A stretch of DNA of 32,304 nucleotides from Bradyrhizobiaceae bacterium PARB1 (GTDB lineage: Bacteria > Pseudomonadota > Alphaproteobacteria > Rhizobiales > Xanthobacteraceae). The notes beneath the pieces were generated by a model. That model did no database searches, was not told the DNA's origin, and saw nothing but the letters and a program-made list of their open reading frames with translations. Both the position numbers and the translations under genes were made by a program. Shown piece after piece: positions 1 through 8,567 of this stretch (position 1 is its first letter; each line of letters starts with the position of its first letter). The stretch covers positions 1-32,304 of the forward strand of contig NKIY01000020.1 in NCBI GenBank assembly GCA_002256345.1, read 5' to 3'.

Positions 1-161
1 AGGCGGTGGTCGTTCAGCAGGTCATCGACACTGGTGACCTTGCCGATGTTGTCCTTGTAGTAGGCGGAGTCCTTGCTGACATCGGCCTGCTGTGAAATCT
101 TTGTCATCGATTTCTGCAGATCGCGCGACACCAGATTGTAGTTGATATAGGTCGAGACCAT
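1..161 (-). CDS. DUF1217 flagellar-associated protein, N-terminal fragment
   Basis: The complement of 161 to 1 reads from an ATG for 53 codons without a stop and leaves the window, so only the N-terminus is present. It begins MVSTYINYNLVSRDLQKSM and continues with a segment rich in Asp, Lys and Tyr ending DDLLNDHRL. From memory this is the conserved opening of the DUF1217 family, whose members are found in flagellar gene clusters of Rhizobiales. A GAAAGG ribosome binding site lies about 8 bases upstream. The exact role of the family is not established to my knowledge; a structural or assembly role in the flagellum is inferred from its usual context. The motAB pair about 10 kb away is a separate motility locus. 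Family call fairly sure, function weak. Confidence 0.75.
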   Translation of the reverse strand, partial: MVSTYINYNLVSRDLQKSMTKISQQADVSKDSAYYKDNIGKVTSVDDLLNDHR

Positions 162-345
162 CGGACTGCACCTTTCGGTTTGGTCCGATGCTACCGCCAG
201 GAGGTTATCTGAAGCTTGCGCGGTTCCCGCTAACTGTCGTGATCGCTGCTACGGCACGAAGTGTGCGCGAGGCGAACGGATTGCCGCGATAGGCAACAAT
301 TGTCCGCCAGATGGCGATGGCAGATCTCGCATGTTGCGAGTTCGA

Positions 346-1515
346 CTACTGCTTCGCGTTGTTCGGCAGGAATTGAGGGCCGACCTGACGGATCTGACCG
401 GGGGCGCCCTGCGCTGCCGGCTGCTGCGCAGGCGCCGGCGATGCATCCGGCGTCGCGTTCTTCTTCAGCGCGGCCGGCGTGCCCTTCTGCTGCGGCTGCG
501 ACATCCGCTTGGCGCGTTCTTCGGTGACGATGATGTCGCCATTCTCGGCGGCGGCCTTGTCGTCGATGGTCTTTAGTGCATCCGCCCAAGTCTGGCCCTG
601 AGCTTTACAGGAGCAGGATGGATTGAACTCGGTGCGATACTTGAACGCGTTCGGGGAGGACGAGTAGGGCTGGCCGGCGATCGACACCGCCGCATTCATG
701 TCCTCGCCGGGATTGCGATAGGTGTAGAGATTGGCGTCCGTCGCCGGGCACTGCGCCTTGCAGGCGCGCTCGTCATCGGCGAAGCGGCCGGGCACGGTGG
801 TGAACGAGATCGGGAAGTAATAGCCATCGCAGGTGCGCACACACACGGTGCGATAGGTGCCCTGCGGGACATTGGTCATCATAGCGTCGCCGGTCGGCGG
901 GATTTCGCCGGGGCTGGATTCGTTGTTGCCGAACAGGTTGCTGAGGAAGCCGCCGGGACCGGAATTTTGCTGCTGCTGGCGCGCCGCAGCGGCATATTGC
1001 GGACCGCACTGGTTCTGCGCCAGCGCCAGCAACACCGAACGCCGCTGGTTGTCACGCTCGGCCGAGCCGGGCGTCCCGACGCGCAGGCGCTCGAGACTGT
1101 TGGTCATCTGATCGAGATTGCCGCGCATCTGCTGGATCTGGTTGTTGACCGGACCGCATTGCGCCGATTGGCCCGAGAACAGCGAGAAGAATCCGGAGGA
1201 GTCGCAGCCCATGCGCCGCGCCTGCTGCGAGACGCGATCGAGCTCGCCCTGCTGGCGGCTGATGGAATCTTCATAGCGCCTGATCTGATCGGCGCGCGCG
1301 GGATCGATGCCGTTGCCGCGATCGATGGTGGCGAGCTGCGCCTCGAGTCGGCCGCACATCGGATTGGCGGATTGCTGCTGCTGGGCCTGGCCGGGCGGAT
1401 AGACCTGCGCGGGATAGTTTTGCGCAAAAGCTTCGCCATGAAATGCAGAGACGCCGATCAACGCGGCGCAGGCGAGGGCCCAGCGGGAAAAAGTGGCAGT
1501 CACAGGTACAGACAT
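346..1515 (-). CDS. DUF2865 domain exported protein
   Basis: A 389-residue protein with a signal peptide of about 31 residues (hydrophobic core near 12-25, cleavage after AFA). Residues 40-180 are Gln/Arg-rich and probably helical (a predicted coiled coil around 60-105). The C-terminal half carries conserved Cys pairs, CVRTCDGYYFPISF near 226-239, CKAQC and CSCKAQGQ, that look like disulfide or metal sites of a folded periplasmic domain. The tail is low-complexity, rich in Ala, Pro and Gln. The Cys pattern is that of DUF2865, a family I know only from Bradyrhizobium-type bacteria, with no established function. It is transcribed towards the DUF1217 gene, with about 180 bases between them and no obvious terminator. 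Function unknown; periplasmic location is inferred from the signal peptide. Confidence 0.85.
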   Translation of the reverse strand: MSVPVTATFSRWALACAALIGVSAFHGEAFAQNYPAQVYPPGQAQQQQSANPMCGRLEAQLATIDRGNGIDPARADQIRRYEDSISRQQGELDRVSQQARRMGCDSSGFFSLFSGQSAQCGPVNNQIQQMRGNLDQMTNSLERLRVGTPGSAERDNQRRSVLLALAQNQCGPQYAAAARQQQQNSGPGGFLSNLFGNNESSPGEIPPTGDAMMTNVPQGTYRTVCVRTCDGYYFPISFTTVPGRFADDERACKAQCPATDANLYTYRNPGEDMNAAVSIAGQPYSSSPNAFKYRTEFNPSCSCKAQGQTWADALKTIDDKAAAENGDIIVTEERAKRMSQPQQKGTPAALKKNATPDASPAPAQQPAAQGAPGQIRQVGPQFLPNNAKQ

Positions 1516-1724
1516 ATCCGGCCGATGAACGAGGAACGGGCGGGTGCGCGATCAGCCGCGACCCGGGCCGTCATTGCCATATGCACGCGATGAAATTGCG
1601 GCGATGAACGCGTCTCATAGCTGCTTCCGGCGGCGCGGTCACGCCGATTCCGGTGTCGCAAGGCGGCCGCAAACGCGCCGCAAGGCTGCCGCACCGAAAT
1701 AGCGTCAGACCGCGAAAAACGGCC

Positions 1725-2030
1725 TCAGCGGCGGCAGGTGATGGCGACGAATTCGTCGCATTTGCCGCTCTTGCAGGCGCCGGCCTGTGACGAGATCGAA
1801 CCGGTCACTTCATCGGGATCGACCCGGCGATAGGCCACCGCCTGGGTGAATTCGCGCGACTTGCAATAGGATAGCGCAGCCGGCGCGCCGCATTTCTCGC
1901 CCTTGGCCAGGCATTGGTCGATGCCGTAGCCGTCGGACTGGTTGGCGACGATGAAAACGCGGGAATCGGCCAGGGCGGCCGAGGAAACGACCGCAAATGC
2001 GGCGGTCAGAGCAGCGAAAATGACTTTCAT
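1725..2030 (-). CDS. small Cys-rich exported protein of unknown function
   Basis: A 101-residue protein starting MKVIFAALTAAFAVVSSAALA, a textbook signal peptide with likely cleavage after ALA. The mature part is about 80 residues and has six Cys (QCLAKGEKC, SYCKS, GACKSGKC, ITCRR), suggesting a disulfide-stabilised periplasmic domain. The reading frame is open further upstream to 2087, but the start at 2030 is chosen because the signal peptide begins there and a GGTGGG motif lies just upstream. About 50 bases upstream of the start is a TTAACC repeat listed separately. I do not recognise the family; small proteins of this kind are common in Bradyrhizobium genomes. Confidence 0.7.
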   Translation of the reverse strand: MKVIFAALTAAFAVVSSAALADSRVFIVANQSDGYGIDQCLAKGEKCGAPAALSYCKSREFTQAVAYRRVDPDEVTGSISSQAGACKSGKCDEFVAITCRR

Positions 2031-2341
2031 AACCCACCAGGCAAATGAGGAACCGAGTTCCACTCGATAAACCTCAATGGTTAACAAGGGTTAACCGTGA
2101 TGGCCGGTTACGCATCGAATACGGCTGAAATGCGCCGCCCTTGCGTGTTTCCAGGGGCGGATGCGGCATCCCGGCGGCGCTTGACGATGAAACCGTGCTG
2201 CCGCATGGTGCCGGCATGAACGGTTTCCTCGCCATTTGCGGCATTTGCCGCGAGATTATGCGCTAGCGATTCGCTGGCTGAGGCCGTCTTTTTCTCATCC
2301 GAGATCACCGGACGCCCGGCCGCCAAGCCGACGGACATCCC
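2031..2341. other. 311-base divergent intergenic region
   Basis: This gap separates the minus-strand small exported protein from the plus-strand cysS. Apart from the TTAACC repeat near its left end I see no coding frame with convincing composition, no tRNA-like fold and no T-box-like element before cysS. It presumably holds both promoters, but no clear -35/-10 pair stands out. Confidence 0.5.
2079..2096 (-). promoter_or_regulatory. TTAACC repeat, possible CtrA-type site
   Basis: GGTTAAC, four bases, then GTTAACC: a perfect 7-base inverted repeat that also places two TTAA boxes six bases apart. Read on the minus strand, the second box continues as TTAACCAT, a close match to the CtrA half-site as I know it from alphaproteobacteria. 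The spacing of six rather than the usual seven bases makes the assignment tentative. It lies about 50 bases upstream of the start of the small exported protein and about 245 bases before cysS, so the former is the likelier target. Confidence 0.35.
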
Positions 2342-3736
2342 ATGGAACTGCGCCTTTACGACACCCTGACCCGCGAGAAACGGGTTTTTACGCCGATCGA
2401 TGCGAACAACGTTCGGATGTATGTCTGCGGCCCCACGGTCTATGATTTTGCCCATATCGGCAATGCGCGGCCGGTGATCGTGTTCGACGTGCTGTTCCGC
2501 CTGCTGCGGCACATCTACGGCGAGAACCACGTCACCTATGTCCGCAACATCACCGACGTCGATGACAAGATCAACAACCGCGCGCTGCGCGACTATCCCG
2601 GCTTGCCGCTCAACGAGGCGATCCGCAAGGTCACCGAGAAGACCGCCGATCAATTCCAGGCCGACGTGAAAGCACTCGGCTGCTTGTTGCCGACGGTGCA
2701 GCCGCGCGCGACGGAATTCGTGCTGCCGCGGCCGGACGGCAAGACCGACATGGTGATGCTGATCAAGGAATTGATAGCGCGCGGTCATGCCTATGAAGCG
2801 GAAGGCGAAGTGCTGTTCGATACGCAGTCGATGCCGGACTACGGCGCGCTGTCGGGGCGCAAGCTTGAAGACCAGCAGGCCGGCGCGCGCGTCGCCGTGG
2901 ACGCGCACAAGAAGCATCCGACCGATTTCGTGCTGTGGAAGCAATCGTCACCGGAGGAGCCGGGCTGGGACTCGCCATGGGGCAGGGGCCGGCCCGGCTG
3001 GCACATCGAATGCTCGGCGATGGCGGCCGCTTATCTTGGCACCACATTCGATATCCATGGCGGCGGTCTCGATCTGATCTTCCCGCATCATGAAAACGAG
3101 ATCGCGCAATCGCGCTGCGCCCATGGCACGCATGCCATGGCGAATTACTGGATGCATAACGGCTTTCTGCAGGTCGAAGGCGAGAAGATGTCGAAGAGCC
3201 TCGGCAACTTCTTCACCATCCGCGAATTGCTGGACGATTGGCCCGGCGAAGTGCTCCGCTTGAACATGCTGAAGACACAGTACCGTTCGCCGGTCGACTG
3301 GACAGTGAAGGGACTCGAGGAAAGCGCGAAGACGCTCGATGACTGGTACGCGGTGGCTGCCGATCAGACGGGTGGCGAAGTGTCGCCAAAGGTCATCGAA
3401 GCGCTTTATGACGACCTGAACACGCCGTTGCTCGTGGCGGCTCTGCATGGGCTGCGCAACAGCGCCGCCGCTGGTAATGAGGCCGACCGGGTAACGTTCG
3501 CAGCATCGCTGCGCATGCTTGGTTTCCTGTCGGAGACCGCTGCAGCTTGGAACGATCGCAAGCAACAGGCGAGTGGTGTCGACGCCGCGAAGGTCGATGC
3601 ATTGATCGCCGAACGCACCGCTGCCCGTGCTCGCAAAGACTTCAAGGAATCCGACCGTCTTCGCGACGAACTTGCCGCGATGGGCGTTGTCATCAAGGAT
3701 TCCAAGGAAGGCACCACCTGGGAGATCGCGCGATGA
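2342..3736 (+). CDS. cysS: cysteine--tRNA ligase
   Basis: Class I cysteinyl-tRNA synthetase of 464 residues, a normal length; it charges tRNA-Cys with cysteine in the cytoplasm. The HIGH signature is present as HIGN at 38-41, inside the family pattern [16 protein letters not shown], and KMSKS is at 282-286. The four zinc ligands used to select cysteine are recognisable by comparison with E. coli CysS as Cys29, Cys224 (HIECS), His249 and Glu253 (FPHHENE). The C-terminal DALR/anticodon region is complete. The stop overlaps the next start in ATGA, implying translational coupling to the 37-residue peptide. No sign of truncation. Very sure. Confidence 0.98.
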   Translation: MELRLYDTLTREKRVFTPIDANNVRMYVCGPTVYDFAHIGNARPVIVFDVLFRLLRHIYGENHVTYVRNITDVDDKINNRALRDYPGLPLNEAIRKVTEKTADQFQADVKALGCLLPTVQPRATEFVLPRPDGKTDMVMLIKELIARGHAYEAEGEVLFDTQSMPDYGALSGRKLEDQQAGARVAVDAHKKHPTDFVLWKQSSPEEPGWDSPWGRGRPGWHIECSAMAAAYLGTTFDIHGGGLDLIFPHHENEIAQSRCAHGTHAMANYWMHNGFLQVEGEKMSKSLGNFFTIRELLDDWPGEVLRLNMLKTQYRSPVDWTVKGLEESAKTLDDWYAVAADQTGGEVSPKVIEALYDDLNTPLLVAALHGLRNSAAAGNEADRVTFAASLRMLGFLSETAAAWNDRKQQASGVDAAKVDALIAERTAARARKDFKESDRLRDELAAMGVVIKDSKEGTTWEIAR

Positions 3737-3846
3737 GCCGTCCTGACACGCCGTTTCCAAAGCACTGGAAATATTACATCGCCATCAAATGGGCGCTCAT
3801 CATCGGCGCTATCGCGCTGGCGTTGAAACTCGTCGATTACTGGTGA
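3733..3846 (+). CDS. 37-residue single-pass membrane peptide
   Basis: This short frame begins at the ATG that overlaps the cysS stop (ATGA) and encodes 37 residues: a polar N-terminus with PKHWKYY, then one hydrophobic segment (about residues 17-33, [17 protein letters not shown]) and a short VDYW tail. Overlap with cysS and a GNAT start only six bases after its stop place it in a tight operon. It has the look of a genuine small membrane protein: aromatic-rich interface and a single helix with flanking Lys. I do not know a family name. Such small genes are often missed by annotation. Its reality rests on the overlap and on composition only. Confidence 0.6.
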   Translation: MSRPDTPFPKHWKYYIAIKWALIIGAIALALKLVDYW

Positions 3847-3851
3847 GACCG

Positions 3852-4346
3852 ATGGCTGCATCGAATGCCAAGCCTGGCCTGCGTCCGTTCCTACTAGAAG
3901 ACACCGCGATTGCCGCGGCGATCTATGTTGCGTCCATCGCGGAGTTGACCGGCGACGATTACAGCGAGGCGCAACAGGAAGCCTGGGCGCAGGCCGGCGA
4001 TGACGAAGGGCGGTTCGGTAAGCGCCTTGCCTCGCAGCTCACACTGATCGCGACGCTCGAGGGCATTCCTGTGGGATTCGCTTCGTTGAAGGGCGCCGAT
4101 CATATCGATCTGCTCTATGTGCATCCAAATGCAGTGTTGAAGGGCGTGGCTTCCACATTGATCGACGCGCTGGAGAAGCTGGCCGGCGCCCGCGGAGCGA
4201 CGGCGTTGACGGTGGATGCGAGCGACACCGCGCTCGAATTCTTCATGAAGCGCGGCTATGTGGCGACCCAGCGCAACAGCGTGCCGGTTCATGACGAGTG
4301 GCTGGCAAATACGACGATGAAGAAGACGTTTGGCGAGAAGCCATAG
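3852..4346 (+). CDS. GNAT family N-acetyltransferase
   Basis: A 164-residue protein starting MAASNAKPGLRPF, with GGTGAG just upstream serving as ribosome binding site and overlapping the preceding stop. The GNAT fold is visible: N-terminal LRPFLLEDTAIAAAIY, central strand PVGFASL, the strand HIDLLYVHPNAVLKGVASTLIDALE that forms the acetyl-CoA binding motif A, and C-terminal LTVDASDTALEFFMKRGYVA typical of motif B. The YafP-like pattern 'a..FF.krGY' suggests acetylation of a small molecule or protein amine, but the substrate cannot be read from sequence. The motif A loop (VLKGVAST) is less glycine-rich than the usual R/QxxGxG/A. Co-transcribed with cysS and the 37-residue peptide. Confidence 0.85.
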   Translation: MAASNAKPGLRPFLLEDTAIAAAIYVASIAELTGDDYSEAQQEAWAQAGDDEGRFGKRLASQLTLIATLEGIPVGFASLKGADHIDLLYVHPNAVLKGVASTLIDALEKLAGARGATALTVDASDTALEFFMKRGYVATQRNSVPVHDEWLANTTMKKTFGEKP

Positions 4347-4451
4347 AATCGTTGAGCAGAGGCGCGGGAGCGATCCGCATTAATGCTGGCGCGAGCGGTG
4401 ATGGGTTTCGCTACGCTCAACCCTTCCTACGGTTCGGAGTTGGAGGCGATC

Positions 4452-4832
4452 ATGATCGATCACGTCTCGATTGCCGTCAGCGACCTCGATCGGGCTGTAT
4501 CGTTCTATGAGCGCGTCTTCGCGCCGCTCGGCATGACGCGTCTGGTGACGCGGCCGGCGATGGTCGGTTTCGGCAAGACCTATCCGGAAGTGTGGATCAA
4601 TCTTCGCGCGGGAATGGTGCCGCTATCGCCGACCAGCGGCGCGCATCTGTGTCTTCGTGCGAAGACGACGACCGAGGTCGATGCATTTCATGCCGCCGCC
4701 ACGGCGGCGGGTGCCGTCTCCGAAAGCGCGCCATCGATCCGGCCGCATGACCGCGTGCGCTACTACGCGGCTTTTATCGCTGATGCCGATGGCAATCGAA
4801 TCGAAGCAGTGACGTTTCCCAAGGACGAATAG
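4452..4832 (+). CDS. VOC family (glyoxalase/bleomycin-resistance fold) protein
   Basis: A 126-residue protein. The start MIDHVSIAVSDLDRAVSFYE is chosen because TGGAGG lies five bases upstream and the family always opens with this strand-helix pattern. His4 and the Glu of GNRIEAV near the C-terminus sit where VOC enzymes hold metal ligands. It is one VOC module, so the active form is probably a dimer. The subgroup includes lactoylglutathione lyase-like and dioxygenase-like proteins; the real substrate is unknown. It follows the GNAT gene by about 105 bases and precedes a palindromic repeat. Confidence 0.88.
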   Translation: MIDHVSIAVSDLDRAVSFYERVFAPLGMTRLVTRPAMVGFGKTYPEVWINLRAGMVPLSPTSGAHLCLRAKTTTEVDAFHAAATAAGAVSESAPSIRPHDRVRYYAAFIADADGNRIEAVTFPKDE

Positions 4833-4843
4833 TCCGGTAGCTG

Positions 4844-4965
4844 TGTCCCGGACACGATGCAGCACTTTTGCACTGCTTCGCAGAATCGGGACCGCATGAG
4901 GCTCGGAGACTGGGATGGTCCCGGCTCTGCGGAGCGGCATTGCATGCCGCGCCGCGTCCGGGACA
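4844..4965. repeat. imperfect palindromic intergenic repeat, copy 1
   Basis: The left arm begins TGTCCCGGACACGATGCAGC and the right arm ends in the near reverse complement GCCGCGTCCGGGACA; arms of about 50 bases flank a spacer of about 22 bases. The inner arm ends, GCAGAATCGGGACCG and GGTCCCGGCTCTGCGGAGC, also pair. A second copy with the same architecture is at 17762-17884. It sits between the convergent VOC and LOG genes. I recognise it as the type of short dispersed palindrome common between genes in Bradyrhizobium and Rhodopseudomonas. It encodes no protein; as RNA it would fold into a long hairpin. Confidence 0.8.
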
Positions 4966-4969
4966 GAGG

Positions 4970-5584
4970 TCAAAGACGCGCAGCGACGTCCGGGGCGAGC
5001 TTCTTGTCTTCGTCGGGTGTCTTGGCGGCAGCGGCGCGTAGACGGGGCAGGATGTCCTCGGTGCGGTCGGCGGTCAGCACATCCAGCGGCAGCGTCGGAC
5101 GGATGAAGGCCGTGGTGCGCATGTGAGTCAGCAGTGTCAGCAGCGGCTCCCAGAAGCCATCGACATTCGCCAGCAGGATCGGCTTCGAGTGCCGGCCGAG
5201 CTGCTGCCAGGTGAGCTGTTCGACCAGCTCTTCCAGCGTGCCGATGCCGCCGGGCAACGCGACGAAGGCGTCCGAGCGCTCGAACATCAGGCGCTTGCGC
5301 TCATGCATGTCGTGAGTGACGATCAGCTCCTGCGCACCCATCAGCGCATTCTCGCGCCTCGTGAGGAATTCCGGGATAATACCGGTGACGCGTCCGCCAT
5401 GCTCCAGCACCGATTTCGCAACCGCACCCATCAGACCGATGGAGCCTCCGCCATAGACGAGGCCGATGCCGTTCTCGGCCATGATCCTGCCGAGGTCGAC
5501 AGCCGATTTGATGAAGTGGGGATTGGTACCGGGGCCGGAGCCGCAATAGACGCAGATGGTTTTGATAGTGTTCATGTTGGGCAT
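4970..5584 (-). CDS. LOG family (TIGR00730) Rossmann-fold protein
   Basis: About 204 residues from MPNMNTIKTICVYCGSGPG, with the family signature PGGIGTLEE at 111-119 and the upstream MHERK motif near 93-97. LOG proteins cleave ribose 5-phosphate from cytokinin nucleotides, or act as AMP/nucleotide 5'-monophosphate nucleosidases in bacteria. The opening CVYCGS and the GGGSIGLMG loop are the expected nucleotide-binding elements. Two starts, at 5584 and 5575, are both plausible; neither has a strong ribosome binding site. The gene is transcribed away from the ABC exporter. Whether this copy makes a plant-active cytokinin or has a housekeeping role cannot be decided. Confidence 0.9.
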   Translation of the reverse strand: MPNMNTIKTICVYCGSGPGTNPHFIKSAVDLGRIMAENGIGLVYGGGSIGLMGAVAKSVLEHGGRVTGIIPEFLTRRENALMGAQELIVTHDMHERKRLMFERSDAFVALPGGIGTLEELVEQLTWQQLGRHSKPILLANVDGFWEPLLTLLTHMRTTAFIRPTLPLDVLTADRTEDILPRLRAAAAKTPDEDKKLAPDVAARL

Positions 5585-5778
5585 GTGGCATCGCCATATG
5601 ACACGGTCAAGACGCTTGTGAACGCATAGCGGGAAAATGATCCCGAATGCAGCCCTTTGACGGTAAATGATTCCCCGCAAGGGTGCGACAACGCGTCAAA
5701 GCTCCTATATGACTGCGATGAAAATGACATTTCCTGCGCGGCCCGGCGCCGCTGCTTGTTTCCTGCCGGGCGCGATCG

Positions 5779-7743
5779 ATGGCTGACAACTCCTCCAACA
5801 CGACGACGAGCAAGGTTCCTGCCAATCCGCTGGAGCAGGCGACGCTGCTCGGCACGCTCAAGCATCTGTGGCCTTATATCTGGCCAAGCGATCGCACTGA
5901 CCTGAAGCGCCGCGTCGTCTGGTCGATGGTGCTGCTGCTGATTGCCAAGCTGGCAACGCTGATCGTACCTTTCACCTTCAAATGGGCGACCGATGCGCTC
6001 AGCGGCACGGGCTCGGCGCCGATCGCGCCATCGAACTGGATGCTGTGGTTGATCGCTTCGCCGCTGGCGATGACGGCGAGCTACGGGCTGGTGCGGATCC
6101 TGATGGCTCTGTTCACGCAATGGCGTGACGGCATCTTCGCCAGCGTCGCCATGCATGCGGTGCGCAAGCTGGCCTATCTCACTTTCGTGCATATGCATGA
6201 GCTGTCGCTGCGTTTCCATCTGGAGCGCAAGACCGGCGGTCTCACCCGCGTGCTCGAACGCGGGCGCGAAGGCATCGAGGTCATTGTCCGCATGGTGATC
6301 CTGCAGGCGATCCCCACGGTGGTCGAACTCGCGCTGGTGATGGCCGTGCTCGTCTGGCAGTTCGATTGGCGCTATGCGGCCGTCGTGGCGTTGACGGTCA
6401 TCGTCTATTGCTGGTTCACCTATATCGCCACTGAATGGCGTATCGGCATCCGTCGCCGCATGAACGAGTCGGACACCGAGGCAAATACCAAGGCGATCGA
6501 CTCGCTGCTGAATTATGAGACGGTGAAGTATTTCAGCGCCGAGGCGCGGGAGGCCGAGCGCTACGATCGATCGGTCGCGCGTTTCGAGCACGCCAGCGTG
6601 AAGACTTATACGTCGCTCGCCGTGCTCAATGCCGGGCAGGCGGTGATCTTCACCATCGGCCTGACCCTGACCATGATCCTGTGCGCCGTCGGCATCCGCA
6701 ACGGGACGCATACGGTGGGCGATTTCGTTATGGTCAATGCCATGATGATCCAGCTCTATCAGCCGCTCAATCTCGTCGGCATGATGTATCGCGAGATCAA
6801 GCAGGCGATCATCGATCTGGAAAAGATGTTCGGCGTGCTGAACCGCGACGCCGAGGTGAAGGATCGCATCGGCGCTGTGCCGCTGGCCGTGAACTCGGGC
6901 GCGATCCGCTTCGACGACGTGCGCTTCGCCTACGATCCGGAACGGCCGATCCTGAAAGGCCTGAGCTTCGAGGTGCCGGCCGGCAAGACGGTGGCCGTGG
7001 TCGGCCCGTCCGGGGCTGGCAAGTCGACGATCTCGCGGCTGCTGTTTCGGCTCTATGACGTTTCCGGCGGACGCATCACCATCGACGGGCAGGACATTCG
7101 CGACGTCACGCAGTCGTCGTTGCGTTCGAGCATCGGCATGGTGCCGCAGGACACCGTGCTGTTCAACGACACCATCCGCTACAATATCCGCTATGGCCGC
7201 TGGGACGCGACCGATGCGGAGGTCGAGGAAGCTGCGCGGATGGCGCAGATCGATCCGTTCATCCGCATGGCGCCGAAAGGCTACGAGACCGAAGTCGGCG
7301 AACGCGGGCTGAAGCTGTCGGGCGGCGAGAAGCAGCGCGTGGCGATTGCGCGCACGGTGCTGAAGGCGCCGCCGATCCTGCTGCTGGACGAGGCGACATC
7401 GGCGCTCGACAGCCACACCGAGCAGGAGATCCAGGATGCGCTGGAAAAGGTCTCGCGAGGCCGCACCTCGCTTGTGATCGCGCATCGGCTGTCCACCATC
7501 GTCGGCGCCGACGAGATCATCGTGCTGGAGCATGGCCGCATCGCCGAACGCGGCACACATGCGCAGCTCATGATGGCCGACGGCCTTTATGCCAGTATGT
7601 GGAATCGGCAGCGCGAGGCCGAGGCCGCACGCGAACGGCTGGCGCAGATCGATGACGAGACCGCCGCACCCAACCGACGCCCGCCGCATGTGGCGGAGCA
7701 GGGCGACGGCGAGATCGTCGCAAGGCCTGACGCGGCAGAATAA
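5779..7743 (+). CDS. Atm1-type ABC exporter (permease-ATPase fusion)
   Basis: A 654-residue half-transporter with an N-terminal six-helix domain (about 45-345) and a C-terminal ATPase: Walker A GPSGAGKS 409-416, signature LSGGE 513-517, Walker B ILLLDE 533-538, switch His569. The segment NYETVKYFSAEAREAERYD (245-263) and the following MMYREIKQAIIDLEKMF are characteristic of the Atm1/ABCB7 group, which homodimerises in the inner membrane and exports glutathione-linked compounds, including metal-glutathione or persulfide species. Its tail after 590 is charged and variable. psd follows within about 50 bases, so they may share a transcript, though no functional link is known. An MsbA-like lipid flippase is less likely given the Atm1 motifs. 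Confidence 0.92.
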   Translation: MADNSSNTTTSKVPANPLEQATLLGTLKHLWPYIWPSDRTDLKRRVVWSMVLLLIAKLATLIVPFTFKWATDALSGTGSAPIAPSNWMLWLIASPLAMTASYGLVRILMALFTQWRDGIFASVAMHAVRKLAYLTFVHMHELSLRFHLERKTGGLTRVLERGREGIEVIVRMVILQAIPTVVELALVMAVLVWQFDWRYAAVVALTVIVYCWFTYIATEWRIGIRRRMNESDTEANTKAIDSLLNYETVKYFSAEAREAERYDRSVARFEHASVKTYTSLAVLNAGQAVIFTIGLTLTMILCAVGIRNGTHTVGDFVMVNAMMIQLYQPLNLVGMMYREIKQAIIDLEKMFGVLNRDAEVKDRIGAVPLAVNSGAIRFDDVRFAYDPERPILKGLSFEVPAGKTVAVVGPSGAGKSTISRLLFRLYDVSGGRITIDGQDIRDVTQSSLRSSIGMVPQDTVLFNDTIRYNIRYGRWDATDAEVEEAARMAQIDPFIRMAPKGYETEVGERGLKLSGGEKQRVAIARTVLKAPPILLLDEATSALDSHTEQEIQDALEKVSRGRTSLVIAHRLSTIVGADEIIVLEHGRIAERGTHAQLMMADGLYASMWNRQREAEAARERLAQIDDETAAPNRRPPHVAEQGDGEIVARPDAAE

Positions 7744-7794
7744 ACTCTGCTAAAGCAGGCCCAGATTTCGCCCGAACACAGGTCCCAACACTCC

Positions 7795-8493
7795 ATGTCC
7801 ATCGCCAATTCCATCCGTGGCCAGATTCCGCCGATCCACAAGGAAGGCTATCCGTTCATCGGCATTTTCGCGCTGGCGAGCCTGGTTTTGTTCTGGATCT
7901 GGACGCCGCTCGGCTGGATCGGCACCGGTCTGACCGTCTGGTGTGCGCTGTTTTTCCGCGATCCGGTCCGCGTCACGCCGACACGCGAGGGCGTCGTGGT
8001 GTCCCCGGCAGACGGCAAGGTCTCGATGGTGCAGCCCGTGCTGCCGCCGGCCGAGCTCGGCCTCGGCGACCAGCCGCTGCTGCGCATTTCGGTGTTCATG
8101 AGCGTGTTCAACGTCCATGTGAACCGCAGCCCGGTGGCGGGCCGGATCGAGCGCATCGCCTATCGGCCCGGCAAGTTCATCAATGCCGAGCTGGACAAGG
8201 CCAGCGAGGACAATGAGCGCAATTCGCTGGTGATCTCGACCTCTGGCGGCCGCATCGGCGTGGTGCAGATCGCCGGCCTGGTGGCGCGGCGAATCGTCTC
8301 GTTCGTGCGCGAAGGGCAGGTGCTGGAAGCCGGCGAGCGCTTCGGCCTGATCCGCTTCGGCTCCCGCCTGGACATCTATCTGCCCGAAGGCAGCAAGGCG
8401 CTGGTGGCGGTAGGGCAGACGGCGATCGCCGGCGAGACAGTGCTGGCTGATTTCCGCATCGGCGACGGCGGTCGCACCTACCGGACCGATTAA
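7795..8493 (+). CDS. psd: phosphatidylserine decarboxylase, short form
   Basis: A 232-residue membrane-associated enzyme that decarboxylates phosphatidylserine to phosphatidylethanolamine. Hydrophobic segments lie near 20-53, followed by the family region [24 protein letters not shown]. The self-cleavage site that yields the pyruvoyl group is the Gly-Ser pair 189-190 in RFGSRLD; the short-form enzymes of rhizobia have this form instead of the LGST of E. coli. [12 protein letters not shown] (102-113) is also a family motif. pssA, for the preceding step, follows after 74 bases containing a GC-rich hairpin. Complete length for the class. Confidence 0.96.
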   Translation: MSIANSIRGQIPPIHKEGYPFIGIFALASLVLFWIWTPLGWIGTGLTVWCALFFRDPVRVTPTREGVVVSPADGKVSMVQPVLPPAELGLGDQPLLRISVFMSVFNVHVNRSPVAGRIERIAYRPGKFINAELDKASEDNERNSLVISTSGGRIGVVQIAGLVARRIVSFVREGQVLEAGERFGLIRFGSRLDIYLPEGSKALVAVGQTAIAGETVLADFRIGDGGRTYRTD

Positions 8494-8500
8494 CCGCTTT

Positions 8501-8522
8501 GGCGGGCCTTCCAGGGCCCGCC
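8501..8522 (+). other. GC-rich hairpin between psd and pssA
   Basis: GGCGGGCC, a six-base loop, then GGCCCGCC form a perfect 8-base stem immediately after the psd stop. No T-run follows, so it is not a standard intrinsic terminator; it may stabilise the psd mRNA end or cause partial attenuation before pssA. Inferred from sequence only. Confidence 0.45.
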
Positions 8523-8567
8523 GGTGCCGTCATGGCGGAGCCAAGTGCGGTCTGCTAAGATTGGCTC

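Noticed and set aside
2031-2341. A T-box or other riboswitch before cysS.
   Set aside because: No T-box sequence or characteristic stems are seen, and T-boxes are not typical of Alphaproteobacteria.
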